A stretch of DNA of 27,131 bases from Elusimicrobiota bacterium. Its GTDB lineage: Bacteria; Elusimicrobiota; Elusimicrobia; Elusimicrobiales; Elusimicrobiaceae. The stretch lies in NCBI GenBank assembly GCA_023393825.1, contig JAEXBW010000020.1, positions 1 through 27,131 of the forward strand, in the 5' to 3' direction. The translations under genes were made by a program, and so were the position numbers. Below, piece by piece: positions 15,913-22,944 of the stretch (position 1 is its first letter; each line of letters starts with the position of its first letter). Below the pieces are notes generated by a model. The model searched no databases and had not been told where the DNA came from. It was given only the letters and a program-made list of their open reading frames with translations.

Positions 15913-16476
15913 CTATCCGTTTAAGAGTATTTTAAGGCTTAACACTATAAGTGTAGCCCCGCCCACAAATTCTACCCTTTTGCCAAAATAACTGCCCAGC
16001 TTTTGGCCTATGGTAAAACCGACGGAAGTTGCTGTTAATATACAAGCGCCAAGTATTATAAGCACCTGCGGCAAATGAACGTGATAAATCGCCAAAGAAA
16101 CCCCTGCCGCTAAAACATCAATATTTGTAGCCAAAGCAAGCAAAAGCAAGGTTTTAAAGCGCGTCATATCATACTTTTGGCAGGCTTTGGTTTCGGGCGC
16201 GTTGGCAAAGGATTCTTTTATCATCTTCGCGCCGATATAAAACAGCAAAAAGAAAGCCAGCCAGTGGTCCCAGCCCGATATAAACTTTTGCAGTTTTACG
16301 CCGCCCAAAAAGCCTGTTGTCAAAAACACAAGCCCCACGCAGCAAAACAACAACGCCACCTTGGCAATATGCTTTGGCGGAACCTTATTTTTGCCGCCGC
16401 AGGCAGAAGCCGCGGCAACCGCCATATTATCCATTGAAAGGCCTATGGCTAAGAACAGGATGTCTACTATACTCAT
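15913..16476 (-). CDS. mntP: MntP-like manganese efflux pump
   Basis: A 187-residue, six-helix inner-membrane protein of the MntP family, which exports Mn(II). Both repeats keep the key motif: GLSMDNMAVAAAS (D16) and ATNIDVLAAGVSLA (D120), with GWDHWLAFFLLFYIGAKMI between them. The ATG at 16476 was chosen because MSIVDILFLAIGLSMD matches the family's usual short N terminus; another ATG at 16509 would add 11 residues and overlap sdaA's start. No Shine-Dalgarno precedes either. A TTGCAT-16-TATATT promoter on the minus strand ends 5 nt before the chosen ATG, suggesting a leaderless message. I see no yybP-ykoY-type manganese riboswitch; there is no room for one. Confidence 0.87.
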   Translation of the reverse strand: MSIVDILFLAIGLSMDNMAVAAASACGGKNKVPPKHIAKVALLFCCVGLVFLTTGFLGGVKLQKFISGWDHWLAFFLLFYIGAKMIKESFANAPETKACQKYDMTRFKTLLLLALATNIDVLAAGVSLAIYHVHLPQVLIILGACILTATSVGFTIGQKLGSYFGKRVEFVGGATLIVLSLKILLNG

Positions 16477-16509
16477 CGTAAAATATATAGTAACATTTTT
16501 AATATGCAA
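16477..16509. promoter_or_regulatory. 27-bp divergent promoter region between mntP and sdaA
   Basis: The start codons of mntP (16476, minus) and sdaA (16504, plus) are only 27 nt apart. On the minus strand TTGCAT (16504-16509, inside the sdaA start) and TATATT (16482-16487) are 16 nt apart. On the plus strand TATAGT (16486-16491) is the best -10, with no good -35. The two -10 elements overlap, so the promoters may compete. Pattern-based. Confidence 0.45.
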
Positions 16510-17709
16510 TCGTTAAGAGAACTTTATAAAGCGGGTATGGGGCCATCAAGCAGCCATACCATGGGGCCGCGCAAAGCGGCTGAGATTTTTAATAAACAAA
16601 ACCCTGCGGCGCAAAGCTTTAGGGTTTATTTATATGGCTCTTTGGCCTTAACAGGCAAAGGGCATTTGACAGATTTAGCCGTTATAACAGGCCTTGAGCC
16701 AAAACCCGTGCAAATAGTTTGGGAAGATAAAATAACCCTGCCGCGCCACCCCAATGCCCTAAAATTTGAAGCGCTTGACGAAAAGGAAAATATTTTAGCC
16801 GCACATACATATTACAGCGTTGGCGGAGGAGAGATTAAGGACGATGCCGATTTTACCGCAAAGTTGCCAAGCATTTACCCTTTAAGAACAATGCAGGATA
16901 TTCTTGCCTACACAAAAGAGCGAAAGATGGGGCTTTGGGAATATGTGGAAGAATGTGAAGGCCCGCAGATATGGGATTTTTTGTTAGACGTGTGGAAGCA
17001 AATGCAGGACACAATGGATCGCGGCCTTAGCAAGCGCGATATTTTGCCCGGCAGCCTTCAGCTTGACCGTAAAGCTATGCGCTATTATAAGCTGGCCGAT
17101 ACATCGCCACGTTATGTAAGGCGCGTACACCGTTTATTTTCCTACGCTTTAGCCTGTTCGGAAGAAAACGCCAGTGGCGGACGCGTTATTACCGCGCCCA
17201 CCTGCGGCAGCTGCGGAGTATTGCCCGCTGTTTTAAGAATTACGAAAGAAGTTTACGAACTTGACGACGCTCCTATAGTCCGCGCGCTTGCAACGGCGGG
17301 GCTTGTGGGCAATTTGGCAAAAACCAATGCTTCTATATCTGGGGCGGAAGTTGGCTGCCAGGGGGAAGTCGGCGTTGCTTGTGCTATGGCGGCCGCCGCT
17401 GCCTGTCAGCTGGAAGGCGGCAATAACCGTCAGATAGATTACGCGGCGGAAATGGGTTTGGAACACCACCTAGGCCTTACCTGCGACCCCGTTGACGGAC
17501 TTGTGCAAATACCGTGCATAGAACGCAATGCAATGGCGGCAAGCCGCGCGGTGGACTGCGCCACTTACGCCTTGGCGTCCGATAACGATAACAGGGTTTC
17601 CTACGACGATATTTTGGTAACAATGATGCAGACGGGCAAGGATATGAACAGCGACTACAGGGAAACCGCAAAAGGCGGCCTTGCACGGTTTTTTAGGAGG
17701 AAGAAATAA
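16504..17709 (+). CDS. sdaA: L-serine ammonia-lyase (Fe-S type, single chain)
   Basis: A 401-residue L-serine dehydratase that deaminates serine to pyruvate and ammonia using a 4Fe-4S cluster. The N-terminal beta domain opens with GMGPSSSHTMGPRKAAE (11-27) and has VYLYGSLALTGKGHLTD. The alpha domain carries ITAPTCGSCGVLPAVL, then GCQGEVGVACAMAA and LTCDPVDGLVQIPCIERN, whose cysteines supply the cluster. E. coli SdaA is about 454 residues; this form is shorter in the beta domain, like the roughly 400-residue type I recall from Bacteroidetes. Serine fermentation suits an anaerobe. ATG 16504 has no visible Shine-Dalgarno. The nitroreductase follows after 5 nt, probably in the same operon. Confidence 0.94.
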   Translation: MQSLRELYKAGMGPSSSHTMGPRKAAEIFNKQNPAAQSFRVYLYGSLALTGKGHLTDLAVITGLEPKPVQIVWEDKITLPRHPNALKFEALDEKENILAAHTYYSVGGGEIKDDADFTAKLPSIYPLRTMQDILAYTKERKMGLWEYVEECEGPQIWDFLLDVWKQMQDTMDRGLSKRDILPGSLQLDRKAMRYYKLADTSPRYVRRVHRLFSYALACSEENASGGRVITAPTCGSCGVLPAVLRITKEVYELDDAPIVRALATAGLVGNLAKTNASISGAEVGCQGEVGVACAMAAAAACQLEGGNNRQIDYAAEMGLEHHLGLTCDPVDGLVQIPCIERNAMAASRAVDCATYALASDNDNRVSYDDILVTMMQTGKDMNSDYRETAKGGLARFFRRKK

Positions 17710-17714
17710 ATTTT

Positions 17715-18227
17715 ATGGATACTCTTACATCAATTTTCAAACGCCGCAGCATACGCAAATTTACGGCGCAACCCGTGGAAAAGGAAAAGCTTGAAACTAT
17801 TTTGCGGGCGGCAATGTCAGCCCCGACGGCAAGAAATGTGCAGGACTGGGAGTTTTTGGTTGTAACTTCCGACGAGGGTAAAAAGAAGTTAGACGCGGCC
17901 CACCCCACGGGTATGATTGCGGCAAATGCCCCTTTATCGGTAATAGTCTGCAGCAATTTGGAGCGGGAAAAACCCGCGCAAGGCTACTTTGCGCAAGATT
18001 GCGCCGCCGCCATACAAAATATGCTTTTGGCCGCGCACGCGCTTGGGCTTGGCAGCGTGTGGATGGGCGTTTACCCGCGGCAGGACAGGGTAGATAATAT
18101 CAAAGCGGCGTTTGCGCTGCCCGCACACATACAGCCCGTTGCTATTGTTGTGTTCGGCTACTCGGCGGAAGAAAAGGCAGATCAAGACCGTTACGATGAC
18201 AGTAAAGTTCATTTTGAACAATGGTAA
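17715..18227 (+). CDS. Nitroreductase-family FMN oxidoreductase
   Basis: A 170-residue flavoprotein of the nitroreductase fold. The FMN-phosphate-binding start FKRRSIRKF (8-16) is followed by AAMSAPTARNVQDWEFLVV, a middle DCAAAIQNMLLAAHALGLGSVWMG and a PVAIVVFGYSAE strand. Members use NAD(P)H and act on nitroaromatics, quinones or flavins; the native substrate cannot be read from sequence. AGGAGG lies about 15 nt before the ATG, inside the end of sdaA, from which it is separated by 5 nt. The likely terminator of this pair is the hairpin at 18373-18403. Confidence 0.9.
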   Translation: MDTLTSIFKRRSIRKFTAQPVEKEKLETILRAAMSAPTARNVQDWEFLVVTSDEGKKKLDAAHPTGMIAANAPLSVIVCSNLEREKPAQGYFAQDCAAAIQNMLLAAHALGLGSVWMGVYPRQDRVDNIKAAFALPAHIQPVAIVVFGYSAEEKADQDRYDDSKVHFEQW

Positions 18228-18339
18228 TGCTTTAAATTTATTTTCTTTTGCGTGCGTTTGCGAAAGTTTGCATGTGCCTTAAATATGGTTTTGCTAGTGC
18301 TTTATACATGTGGTTTGGTTACGGCGCGGCGGTTTGTGA

Positions 18340-18369
18340 TTGTCAAGCGCGCCTGAAAAATGATAGAAT
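18340..18369 (+). promoter_or_regulatory. Predicted sigma70-type promoter just before a terminator
   Basis: TTGTCA (18340-18345), an 18-nt spacer and TAGAAT (18364-18369). The -10 is shared with the predicted pilin promoter. Transcription would begin near 18376, inside the left arm of the next hairpin, so it could only give a very short RNA or read-through into tRNA-His. It may be fortuitous. Confidence 0.4.
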
Positions 18370-18372
18370 TAT

Positions 18373-18403
18373 AAAACATCAGCCTTTATGGCGATGTTTT
18401 TTT
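18373..18403 (+). terminator. Rho-independent terminator after the sdaA-nitroreductase pair
   Basis: Stem AAAACATC (18373-18380) with one bulged A and GCC, loop TTTAT, then GGC and GATGTTTT followed by more T (18390-18403). It is about 145 nt after the nitroreductase stop and 80 nt before the tRNA. The 18228-18485 gap holds this hairpin, one promoter-like match and otherwise nothing I recognise. Confidence 0.78.
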
Positions 18404-18485
18404 AACGGCAGTTTTATTTTTGTTGATGGTAGCGCGCGGCATTTGCCCTGCACTTTACCGTTGAAAATAAAAAGAATAGATTTAC

Positions 18486-18563
18486 GGTGGTTGTAGCTCA
18501 GCTGGTTAGAGCGCCGGTCTGTGGCACCGGAGGCCGGGGGTTCAAATCCCCTCAGCCACCCCA
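18486..18563 (+). tRNA. tRNA-His (anticodon GTG), with encoded G-1 and CCA
   Basis: A complete cloverleaf. The acceptor stem GTGGTTG (18487-18493) pairs with CAGCCAC (18553-18559) using one G-T wobble. G-1 is encoded at 18486 and pairs with discriminator C73 (18560), the identity mark of histidine tRNA. The D arm is TAGCTCAGCTGGTTAGAGC. The anticodon stem CCGGT/ACCGG encloses CTGTGGC, giving anticodon GTG. The T loop is TTCAAAT. The CCA end is in the genome (18561-18563). No strong promoter of its own is evident. Confidence 0.97.
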
Positions 18564-18568
18564 TATTT

Positions 18569-18601
18569 AAAAAGCCCGTCATTGCATATGCAATGGCGGG
18601 C
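18569..18601. terminator. Palindromic terminator between tRNA-His and the VOC gene
   Basis: GCCCG-T-CATTG (18574-18584) pairs with CAATG-G-CGGGC (18591-18601), including one T-G wobble; the centre is the perfect 16-bp palindrome CATTGCATATGCAATG. Five A's precede it, so on the minus strand a T run follows the stem, making it a good terminator for the VOC gene. On the plus strand the T tract (GTTAATTTT) is weaker, but it may still end the tRNA transcript. Confidence 0.78.
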
Positions 18602-18697
18602 GTTAATTTTCCGTAAATAAAAATAAATAACTTCTGAAAAAAAATTCTTACAAATCTGCCACTACTCAATTACCAACATATCTTTATCGTCAAACTT

Positions 18698-19096
18698 CTA
18701 GCCTTCAAAGAAGGCGACTTCCCAATAGTAGCCGTCAAGGTCTTGTATGTAGCCGCTGTAGCCGCCCCAAAAAACTCTTTGCGGCGCTTTGGCAATTTTG
18801 CCGCCAAGCTTTACCGCGCGGGCAAAAATGTCGTCGGCTTCTTCTTTAGTCTTGGCTACATAGGCAAGCGTAATCCCTGGAAAACCGCCCAAATGCGGCG
18901 GCGGGGTAGCCTCGTTAATATCTTTGGCAAGGCCTTCTAACGGATAAAGCTCCAGCTTGCTGCCGTTATTGTTAAAAAATACGACGGGCGGGTTCGGCTC
19001 CGTTTGCGGCGTTACAAAACCGAATAAATTTTGGTAAAAAGCGCGGGCCGCTACAATATCCTTAACGCCCAAACAAATAATATTTAATCTGCTCAT
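18698..19096 (-). CDS. VOC / glyoxalase-fold protein
   Basis: A 132-residue protein of the vicinal oxygen chelate superfamily with two beta-alpha-beta-beta-beta modules. The first runs NIICLGVKDIVAARAFYQNLFGF to KLELYPLEG; the second runs GITLAYVAKTKEEADDIFARAVKLGGKI to YIQDLDGYYWEVAFF. The Glu of KLELYP and the Glu of YWEVAF fit the metal-ligand places, but the usual first-strand His is absent (LGVKDI). Glyoxalase I, dioxygenase or resistance function cannot be told apart. It is a single gene with GGGGG about 7 nt before its ATG, a possible TAGAAT -10 at 19124-19129 (minus) and the palindromic terminator downstream. Confidence 0.88.
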   Translation of the reverse strand: MSRLNIICLGVKDIVAARAFYQNLFGFVTPQTEPNPPVVFFNNNGSKLELYPLEGLAKDINEATPPPHLGGFPGITLAYVAKTKEEADDIFARAVKLGGKIAKAPQRVFWGGYSGYIQDLDGYYWEVAFFEG

Positions 19097-19222
19097 AAAA
19101 TCCCCCTTAAGGCAATAATGCTTATTCTAACTTATTTTTAAATTGCAATCGCACGCGGCAGGTGCGGCGGAGCGGAGATAAATTTTATATAGTTTAATTA
19201 GATTTTATACAAGGCGGAAAAT

Positions 19223-19816
19223 ATGAAAGCGATAGAAAATAAAGACGGCAAAACACGCTGCGGCTGGTGCGTAAGCGAACCTATCTATATAAAATATCAC
19301 GACGAAGAATGGGGCCGTGAAGTTAAAACAGACAAAAAGATGTTTGAATTTTTAACTTTGGAATCCGCGCAGGCGGGCCTTTCCTGGATAACAATTTTGC
19401 GCCGCCGCAAAAATTACGCCAAAGCTTTTGCCAATTTTGATGTTAAAAAAGTTGCCGTTTTTACCGATAAGGATGTGGAGCGCCTTATGCAAGACGAAGG
19501 CATTATAAGAAACCGCCTTAAAATAAAAGCCGCCATAAGCAATGCCAAAGAGTTTATAAAAATACAAAAAGAATTTGGCAGCTTTTGCGCCTATCTTAAA
19601 ACTTTTCTGCCCGATGGCAAGCCTGTTATAAATAATTTTAAAAGCCTTTCGCAAATACCGCCGCGCAGCCCGCTTTCAGACGCTATAAGCGCGGATATGA
19701 AGAAGCGCGGCTTTAAATTCTTCGGCACCGTTATTTGCTACGCGCACTTGCAAGCCGTCGGCTATGTTAACGACCATCTTACAACCTGCTTCGTGCGCAA
19801 AGAGCAGGGTTTATAA
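19223..19816 (+). CDS. tag: DNA-3-methyladenine glycosylase I
   Basis: A 197-residue base-excision repair enzyme that removes 3-methyladenine from alkylated DNA. It begins TRCGWCVSEPIYIKYHDEEWG with zinc ligands C13 and H26; the other two are H185 and C189 in NDHLTTC. The active-site Glu lies in FLTLESAQAGLSWITIL (E47). The remaining body (EGIIRNRLKIKAAISNA, then a C-terminal FFGTVICYAHLQAVGYVNDH) is typical. The length is slightly above the E. coli protein. AAGGCGG stands about 5 nt before the ATG. The next gene, a pilin, starts 20 nt downstream with its own strong ribosome site. Confidence 0.96.
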   Translation: MKAIENKDGKTRCGWCVSEPIYIKYHDEEWGREVKTDKKMFEFLTLESAQAGLSWITILRRRKNYAKAFANFDVKKVAVFTDKDVERLMQDEGIIRNRLKIKAAISNAKEFIKIQKEFGSFCAYLKTFLPDGKPVINNFKSLSQIPPRSPLSDAISADMKKRGFKFFGTVICYAHLQAVGYVNDHLTTCFVRKEQGL

Positions 19817-19836
19817 ATATATTTTAGGGGGATATT

Positions 19837-20358
19837 GTGTATAAAAAAGGGTTTACTTTAATAGAGCTTTTGGTGGTGGTTTTAATCATAGGCATACTTG
19901 CCGCCATCGCTTTGCCGCAGTATCAGGTTGCCGTCGGCAAGGCCAGATTTTCTGCCATGCAACATTTGGCTAAATCTTTGGGGGATTCTGCGGAAAGGTC
20001 GTATCTCGTTCTGGGCCGCTATCCAAATAATTGGGCCGAACTGGACGTTTTGCCTTCCTCGGAATTTACAGGCAATTTTGCTTTGGCAGATTATATTTAC
20101 GGACCGAGTTTTTATATTGACTTATATGACGGTAGCAGCAAAAACGTTGTTGCCTACCTTGGGGATTCTTCAACCCGCAAAATAGGTTATGCCGTATGGC
20201 TTAGGTACGAGCCAAGCAACCGCGCAGGCACGCAGGAATGTTGGGCATACCCCAACGATTATGTCGCAAACAAGGTGTGCCAAGCGGTGGGCGGCGTACA
20301 AAATGGCACCGCTGGCGGCAGCGGGGTATCAGGCTGGACAAGGTACGACCTTAAATAA
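19837..20358 (+). CDS. Type IV pilin-like protein (second copy)
   Basis: A 173-residue prepilin starting at GTG 19837, with AGGGGG 5 nt upstream. The leader MYKKG precedes FTLIELLVVVLIIGILAAIA (Gly/Phe cleavage, Glu at +5), then ALPQYQVAVGKARFSAMQ. The globular part has one Cys pair (ECWAY and KVCQAVGG), matching a C-terminal disulfide loop, and ends in a Gly/Ser-rich stretch and RYDLK. Compared with the pilin at 6138, the N-terminal helix is nearly the same while the rest has diverged, the usual pattern of a pilin/pseudopilin gene family. It lies just upstream of the glutaminase-like gene but is separated from it by a predicted promoter. Assembly genes are not in the window. Confidence 0.92.
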   Translation: MYKKGFTLIELLVVVLIIGILAAIALPQYQVAVGKARFSAMQHLAKSLGDSAERSYLVLGRYPNNWAELDVLPSSEFTGNFALADYIYGPSFYIDLYDGSSKNVVAYLGDSSTRKIGYAVWLRYEPSNRAGTQECWAYPNDYVANKVCQAVGGVQNGTAGGSGVSGWTRYDLK

Positions 20359-20403
20359 TCTCTATAGCCAATATACCCACGCGCAAAATAGTACTTTAGT
20401 CCC

Positions 20404-20432
20404 TTGTCGTCAGGGCAATAGTTATTTATACT
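20404..20432 (+). promoter_or_regulatory. Predicted sigma70 promoter of the glutaminase-like gene
   Basis: TTGTCG (20404-20409), exactly 17 nt, then TATACT (20427-20432). It lies between the pilin stop and AGGGAGG (20449-20455), giving a short leader of about 24 nt. This is one of the best promoter matches in the window. Confidence 0.6.
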
Positions 20433-20462
20433 TTACATTACAAGATACAGGGAGGCCGCTTT

Positions 20463-21680
20463 TTGCGCGCGCGACTTATGAAACATATTAAAAATATCTT
20501 TTTTGCATTCGTGTTTGCCGCAGTTGTTTTGTCCGTCGGCGGATTATCCGCGTTTGCGTCCCCCGCGCCTGCCCCTGCCTTCCCCAAATATTTGCAGGAG
20601 AAAATTGCCAAGCAATATCCCAATGCCAACCCCGCCGCTTTGCTTATAAATTTGCAGTTGGGCGTAGGCGCAAGCAATACCGTGCAGGGGGAGCCTTCCG
20701 TCTGGGAAACTTTTAAAGGATTTTTTAACGGTAAAGATAAAAAAGACAAAGTGAAAGCCGTCGCCGCCTATCTTTATAATATTTATGTTACCGATGCGGT
20801 TTACAAAAAAACATTGCCGCCCAGCAAATTGGATTTTAATTATATCGGAGTTTTGGATTATTTATACCGTATGGCAGGCCTTGAGCATAGCTATCCGCAA
20901 TTTTATGCCGACAATCAGGAAGACATAAAAGAGCAGTTGGCGGAAATGTTCAAACAAAAACTTAATGTTGCATATAACACGGCGGATTCCTCCAACACCG
21001 CCTTGGAAAAACTGTTTATACAAACCCTCCACAGGAGTAAAGATTCCAAACGCCGCTACGGCTACACCGCCGCTGCGGGAACCTTAACGCAGCAGGCAGC
21101 CTCCGACGAGTTAGTGGCGCAGCTTAAGCGTCAGCTTGCTGTTAACAAAGCCAAAAACAACAAACTGGTTTCCACCTATAAAGAAGTTGATATGATGGCG
21201 GTTATGGACCACGCAAAAACAAATACCGTGCAGCATTATTACCGCCCCGTTAACGAAGAATGCGCCGTTTGCACATATTCTTTTTGCCGCGATATTTGCG
21301 CCGCCCTGCCCGCAAAATACGACGAGTGGCGCATAGTAAAAGTTTATACCGTTTTTGCCTACCCGCAGAATGGCGAATTTGTAAAGACCGCGCAAAATAC
21401 CGATAAATTTACGGACCCTGCCACACACAAAATTTACCCGCAGTGGGACTATCACGCCGCCTCGCTTTTAGTGCTTAACAAGGGCTATCAGGTGGCCTAT
21501 ATTATGGTGGACCCCATGCTGCTTGCGCAGCCTGCCCCGCTTGCTAAATGGGCGCAACTTTTTGCCGCGGACACCAATTATCTTATAGGGCCTTTCCGCC
21601 GCAGCGAAGGAATAGAAAAGCAGATACTGGAAAAAAGCAAACTTTCCTCCGACTATAAACCTTACCCCGTCCGCAAATAG
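20463..21680 (+). CDS. Secreted protein-glutaminase-like deamidase (putative)
   Basis: A 405-residue exported protein. The TTG at 20463 was chosen because AGGGAGG lies 7 nt upstream; an ATG at 20478 would be 22 nt away. Residues 7-32 form a signal peptide (hydrophobic run, then SAFA/SP). Residues 33 to about 255 are a helical, Lys/Ala-rich region I do not recognise, possibly a pro-region. Residues 260-370 resemble the protein-glutaminase fold: a Cys-rich segment (C267, C270, C275, C279), KVYTVF, then WDYHAASLLV with H331, and MVDPMLL with D350 and a later Trp, as in the W-YH-A and IDP-L motifs of Chryseobacterium protein-glutaminase (catalytic Cys, His, Asp; His-to-Asp gap 20 there, 19 here). 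C270 is my best nucleophile. Such enzymes convert protein glutamines to glutamates. Recognition is by eye. Confidence 0.6.
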   Translation: MRARLMKHIKNIFFAFVFAAVVLSVGGLSAFASPAPAPAFPKYLQEKIAKQYPNANPAALLINLQLGVGASNTVQGEPSVWETFKGFFNGKDKKDKVKAVAAYLYNIYVTDAVYKKTLPPSKLDFNYIGVLDYLYRMAGLEHSYPQFYADNQEDIKEQLAEMFKQKLNVAYNTADSSNTALEKLFIQTLHRSKDSKRRYGYTAAAGTLTQQAASDELVAQLKRQLAVNKAKNNKLVSTYKEVDMMAVMDHAKTNTVQHYYRPVNEECAVCTYSFCRDICAALPAKYDEWRIVKVYTVFAYPQNGEFVKTAQNTDKFTDPATHKIYPQWDYHAASLLVLNKGYQVAYIMVDPMLLAQPAPLAKWAQLFAADTNYLIGPFRRSEGIEKQILEKSKLSSDYKPYPVRK

Positions 21681-21707
21681 TACGCAAATAAATTTTTGCT
21701 TAAATTA

Positions 21708-21739
21708 AAAAAGCCGCGTTTTTTATAACGCGGCTTTTT
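21708..21739. terminator. Bidirectional Rho-independent terminator
   Basis: AAAAAGCCGCGTT (21708-21720) and AACGCGGCTTTTT (21727-21739) around a 6-nt loop. It lies between the convergent glutaminase-like gene and the OmpA-family gene and can serve both. Confidence 0.92.
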
Positions 21740-21753
21740 CGCTTAATGTGCTT

Positions 21754-22800
21754 TTAGTTTAAAACTTTAAACTCTATCCTGCGGTTAGCAGCACGCCCGT
21801 CTTTAGTGGTATTATCGGCAATGGGTTGGGTTTCGCCGTATCCTTTTGCCGCCAGTCTGTTTTCCGCTATGCCTTTTTTAACTAAATAATCCTTAACGGC
21901 ATTTGCTCTCTTCTGTGATAATTTAAGGTTAAATGCGTCGCTGGAAGTGCTGTCGGTATGCCCCTGTATTTCTACGGAGAAATCGGACGCGGCAACTAAA
22001 GCCGCATAAACCTCGTTCAGTATTTTTTCGCTTTCGGGCGTTATGGAAGCGGAACCGTTTGCAAATGTTACACCATGCAAAACAAGATTTTTGTCTTTTG
22101 TTAAAACAACTTCTTCCTTAACGGGCTGGGGAACGGGGGCCAAAACAACTTCCTGCTGCTCAACGGGGGCAGCTACGGGTGTTTCCTCCGCAACGGGTGC
22201 AACTGCGGCGACGGTTTCAACCGCCGCTTTTTTTTCTTCTCCGGCTCTTTTTACGGCCTCGGCTTTTTTACAGTTTCCGAAGAAAAAGGAAAGACCCGCT
22301 AAAGCCTGAAGGTTGTGCGTTCCCGTGCCGCTTTCTGTGTCTATAAAGTGGTCGGCTTCCGCTCTGAATGCTAAATTTTGCGTAAAGAAATATTTAAGAC
22401 CCACGCCGTAATTTACGCCGAAGTCTGTTTCCGAACTGCCGTTTTCAGGGTCCATTATATAAGCCCCCGCGCCTGCTTTTACAAAAGGCACGAATTTGCC
22501 GAAAACAAAGTTATAAGCCAAGTTGGCAGACGGGTAAAAAACTTTTAATTTATCCCCCGTGTCTTTTACTTTCGTCTTACCGCCTATAAAGGCGACTTCG
22601 GCGGAAATTGCATCGGTAAAATAATGTCCTAAGCGTGCGCCAAAGAGCCAATCAGTCTTAAGGTCGGTGTCCCCTTCATAATTCATTGCCCCCGCCTGTA
22701 AGGAAACTTCAGTTTTACCTTTAAGCTGGGCGTTTGCCGGCAGAGCGAAAGCTGCGGCAATCAGCAACAGTATAATTTTAGCTGTTGTATTTTTTATCAT
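21754..22800 (-). CDS. OmpA-family outer-membrane protein
   Basis: A 348-residue envelope protein. A signal peptide (residues 1-24, ending PANA/Q) is followed by an eight-strand-type barrel of about 155 residues (KTEVSLQAGAMNYEG through ALAGLSFFFG), an Ala/Val/Pro/Glu-rich linker (about 180-240) and an OmpA C-terminal peptidoglycan-binding domain. That domain has the markers VTFANGSASITPES, IQGHTDSTSS, LSQKRANAVKDYL, KGYGETQPIADN and NRRIEF. It should tie the outer membrane to peptidoglycan. A single Cys lies at the barrel-linker joint (FFGNCKK). AAGGAGAAG precedes the ATG and the predicted promoter is at 22866-22894. The terminator at 21708-21739 follows. Confidence 0.95.
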   Translation of the reverse strand: MIKNTTAKIILLLIAAAFALPANAQLKGKTEVSLQAGAMNYEGDTDLKTDWLFGARLGHYFTDAISAEVAFIGGKTKVKDTGDKLKVFYPSANLAYNFVFGKFVPFVKAGAGAYIMDPENGSSETDFGVNYGVGLKYFFTQNLAFRAEADHFIDTESGTGTHNLQALAGLSFFFGNCKKAEAVKRAGEEKKAAVETVAAVAPVAEETPVAAPVEQQEVVLAPVPQPVKEEVVLTKDKNLVLHGVTFANGSASITPESEKILNEVYAALVAASDFSVEIQGHTDSTSSDAFNLKLSQKRANAVKDYLVKKGIAENRLAAKGYGETQPIADNTTKDGRAANRRIEFKVLN

Positions 22801-22865
22801 ATCTTTCTTCTCCTTTATGTTTTCCCGCCGATATATAATCTGCGGGTAATCAGAATTTAATAGTT

Positions 22866-22894
22866 ATTATTGTCCCGAATATAATAAATGTTAA
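22866..22894 (-). promoter_or_regulatory. Predicted promoter of the OmpA-family gene
   Basis: On the minus strand TTAACA (22889-22894) and AATAAT (22866-22871) are 17 nt apart, about 65 nt before the start codon. This gives the gene a promoter separate from mscL upstream. Pattern-based. Confidence 0.45.
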
Positions 22895-22944
22895 ATCCTT
22901 TTAAATGGAAGATAACCTTGTTTTGCAAAGCCTCTCTTTTAATT

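Noticed and set aside
18248..18496. Plus-strand open frame of 82 codons after the nitroreductase gene
   Set aside because: It runs across a terminator hairpin and into tRNA-His, has no ribosome site and its composition is unlike the neighbouring proteins.
18580..18595. CATTGCATATGCAATG palindrome as an operator or attachment site
   Set aside because: It sits inside a larger GC-closed stem with an adjacent T run on the minus strand, so a terminator explains it, and no integrase is near the tRNA.
18379..18669. Minus-strand open frame of 96 codons containing MGWLRGFEPPASGATDRRSN
   Set aside because: This peptide is the well-known artefact of translating the antisense strand of a tRNA; here it is antisense to tRNA-His.
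20189..20491. Open frame overlapping the pilin end and the glutaminase-like start
   Set aside because: It is out of frame with both real genes and crosses the predicted promoter and ribosome site of the latter.
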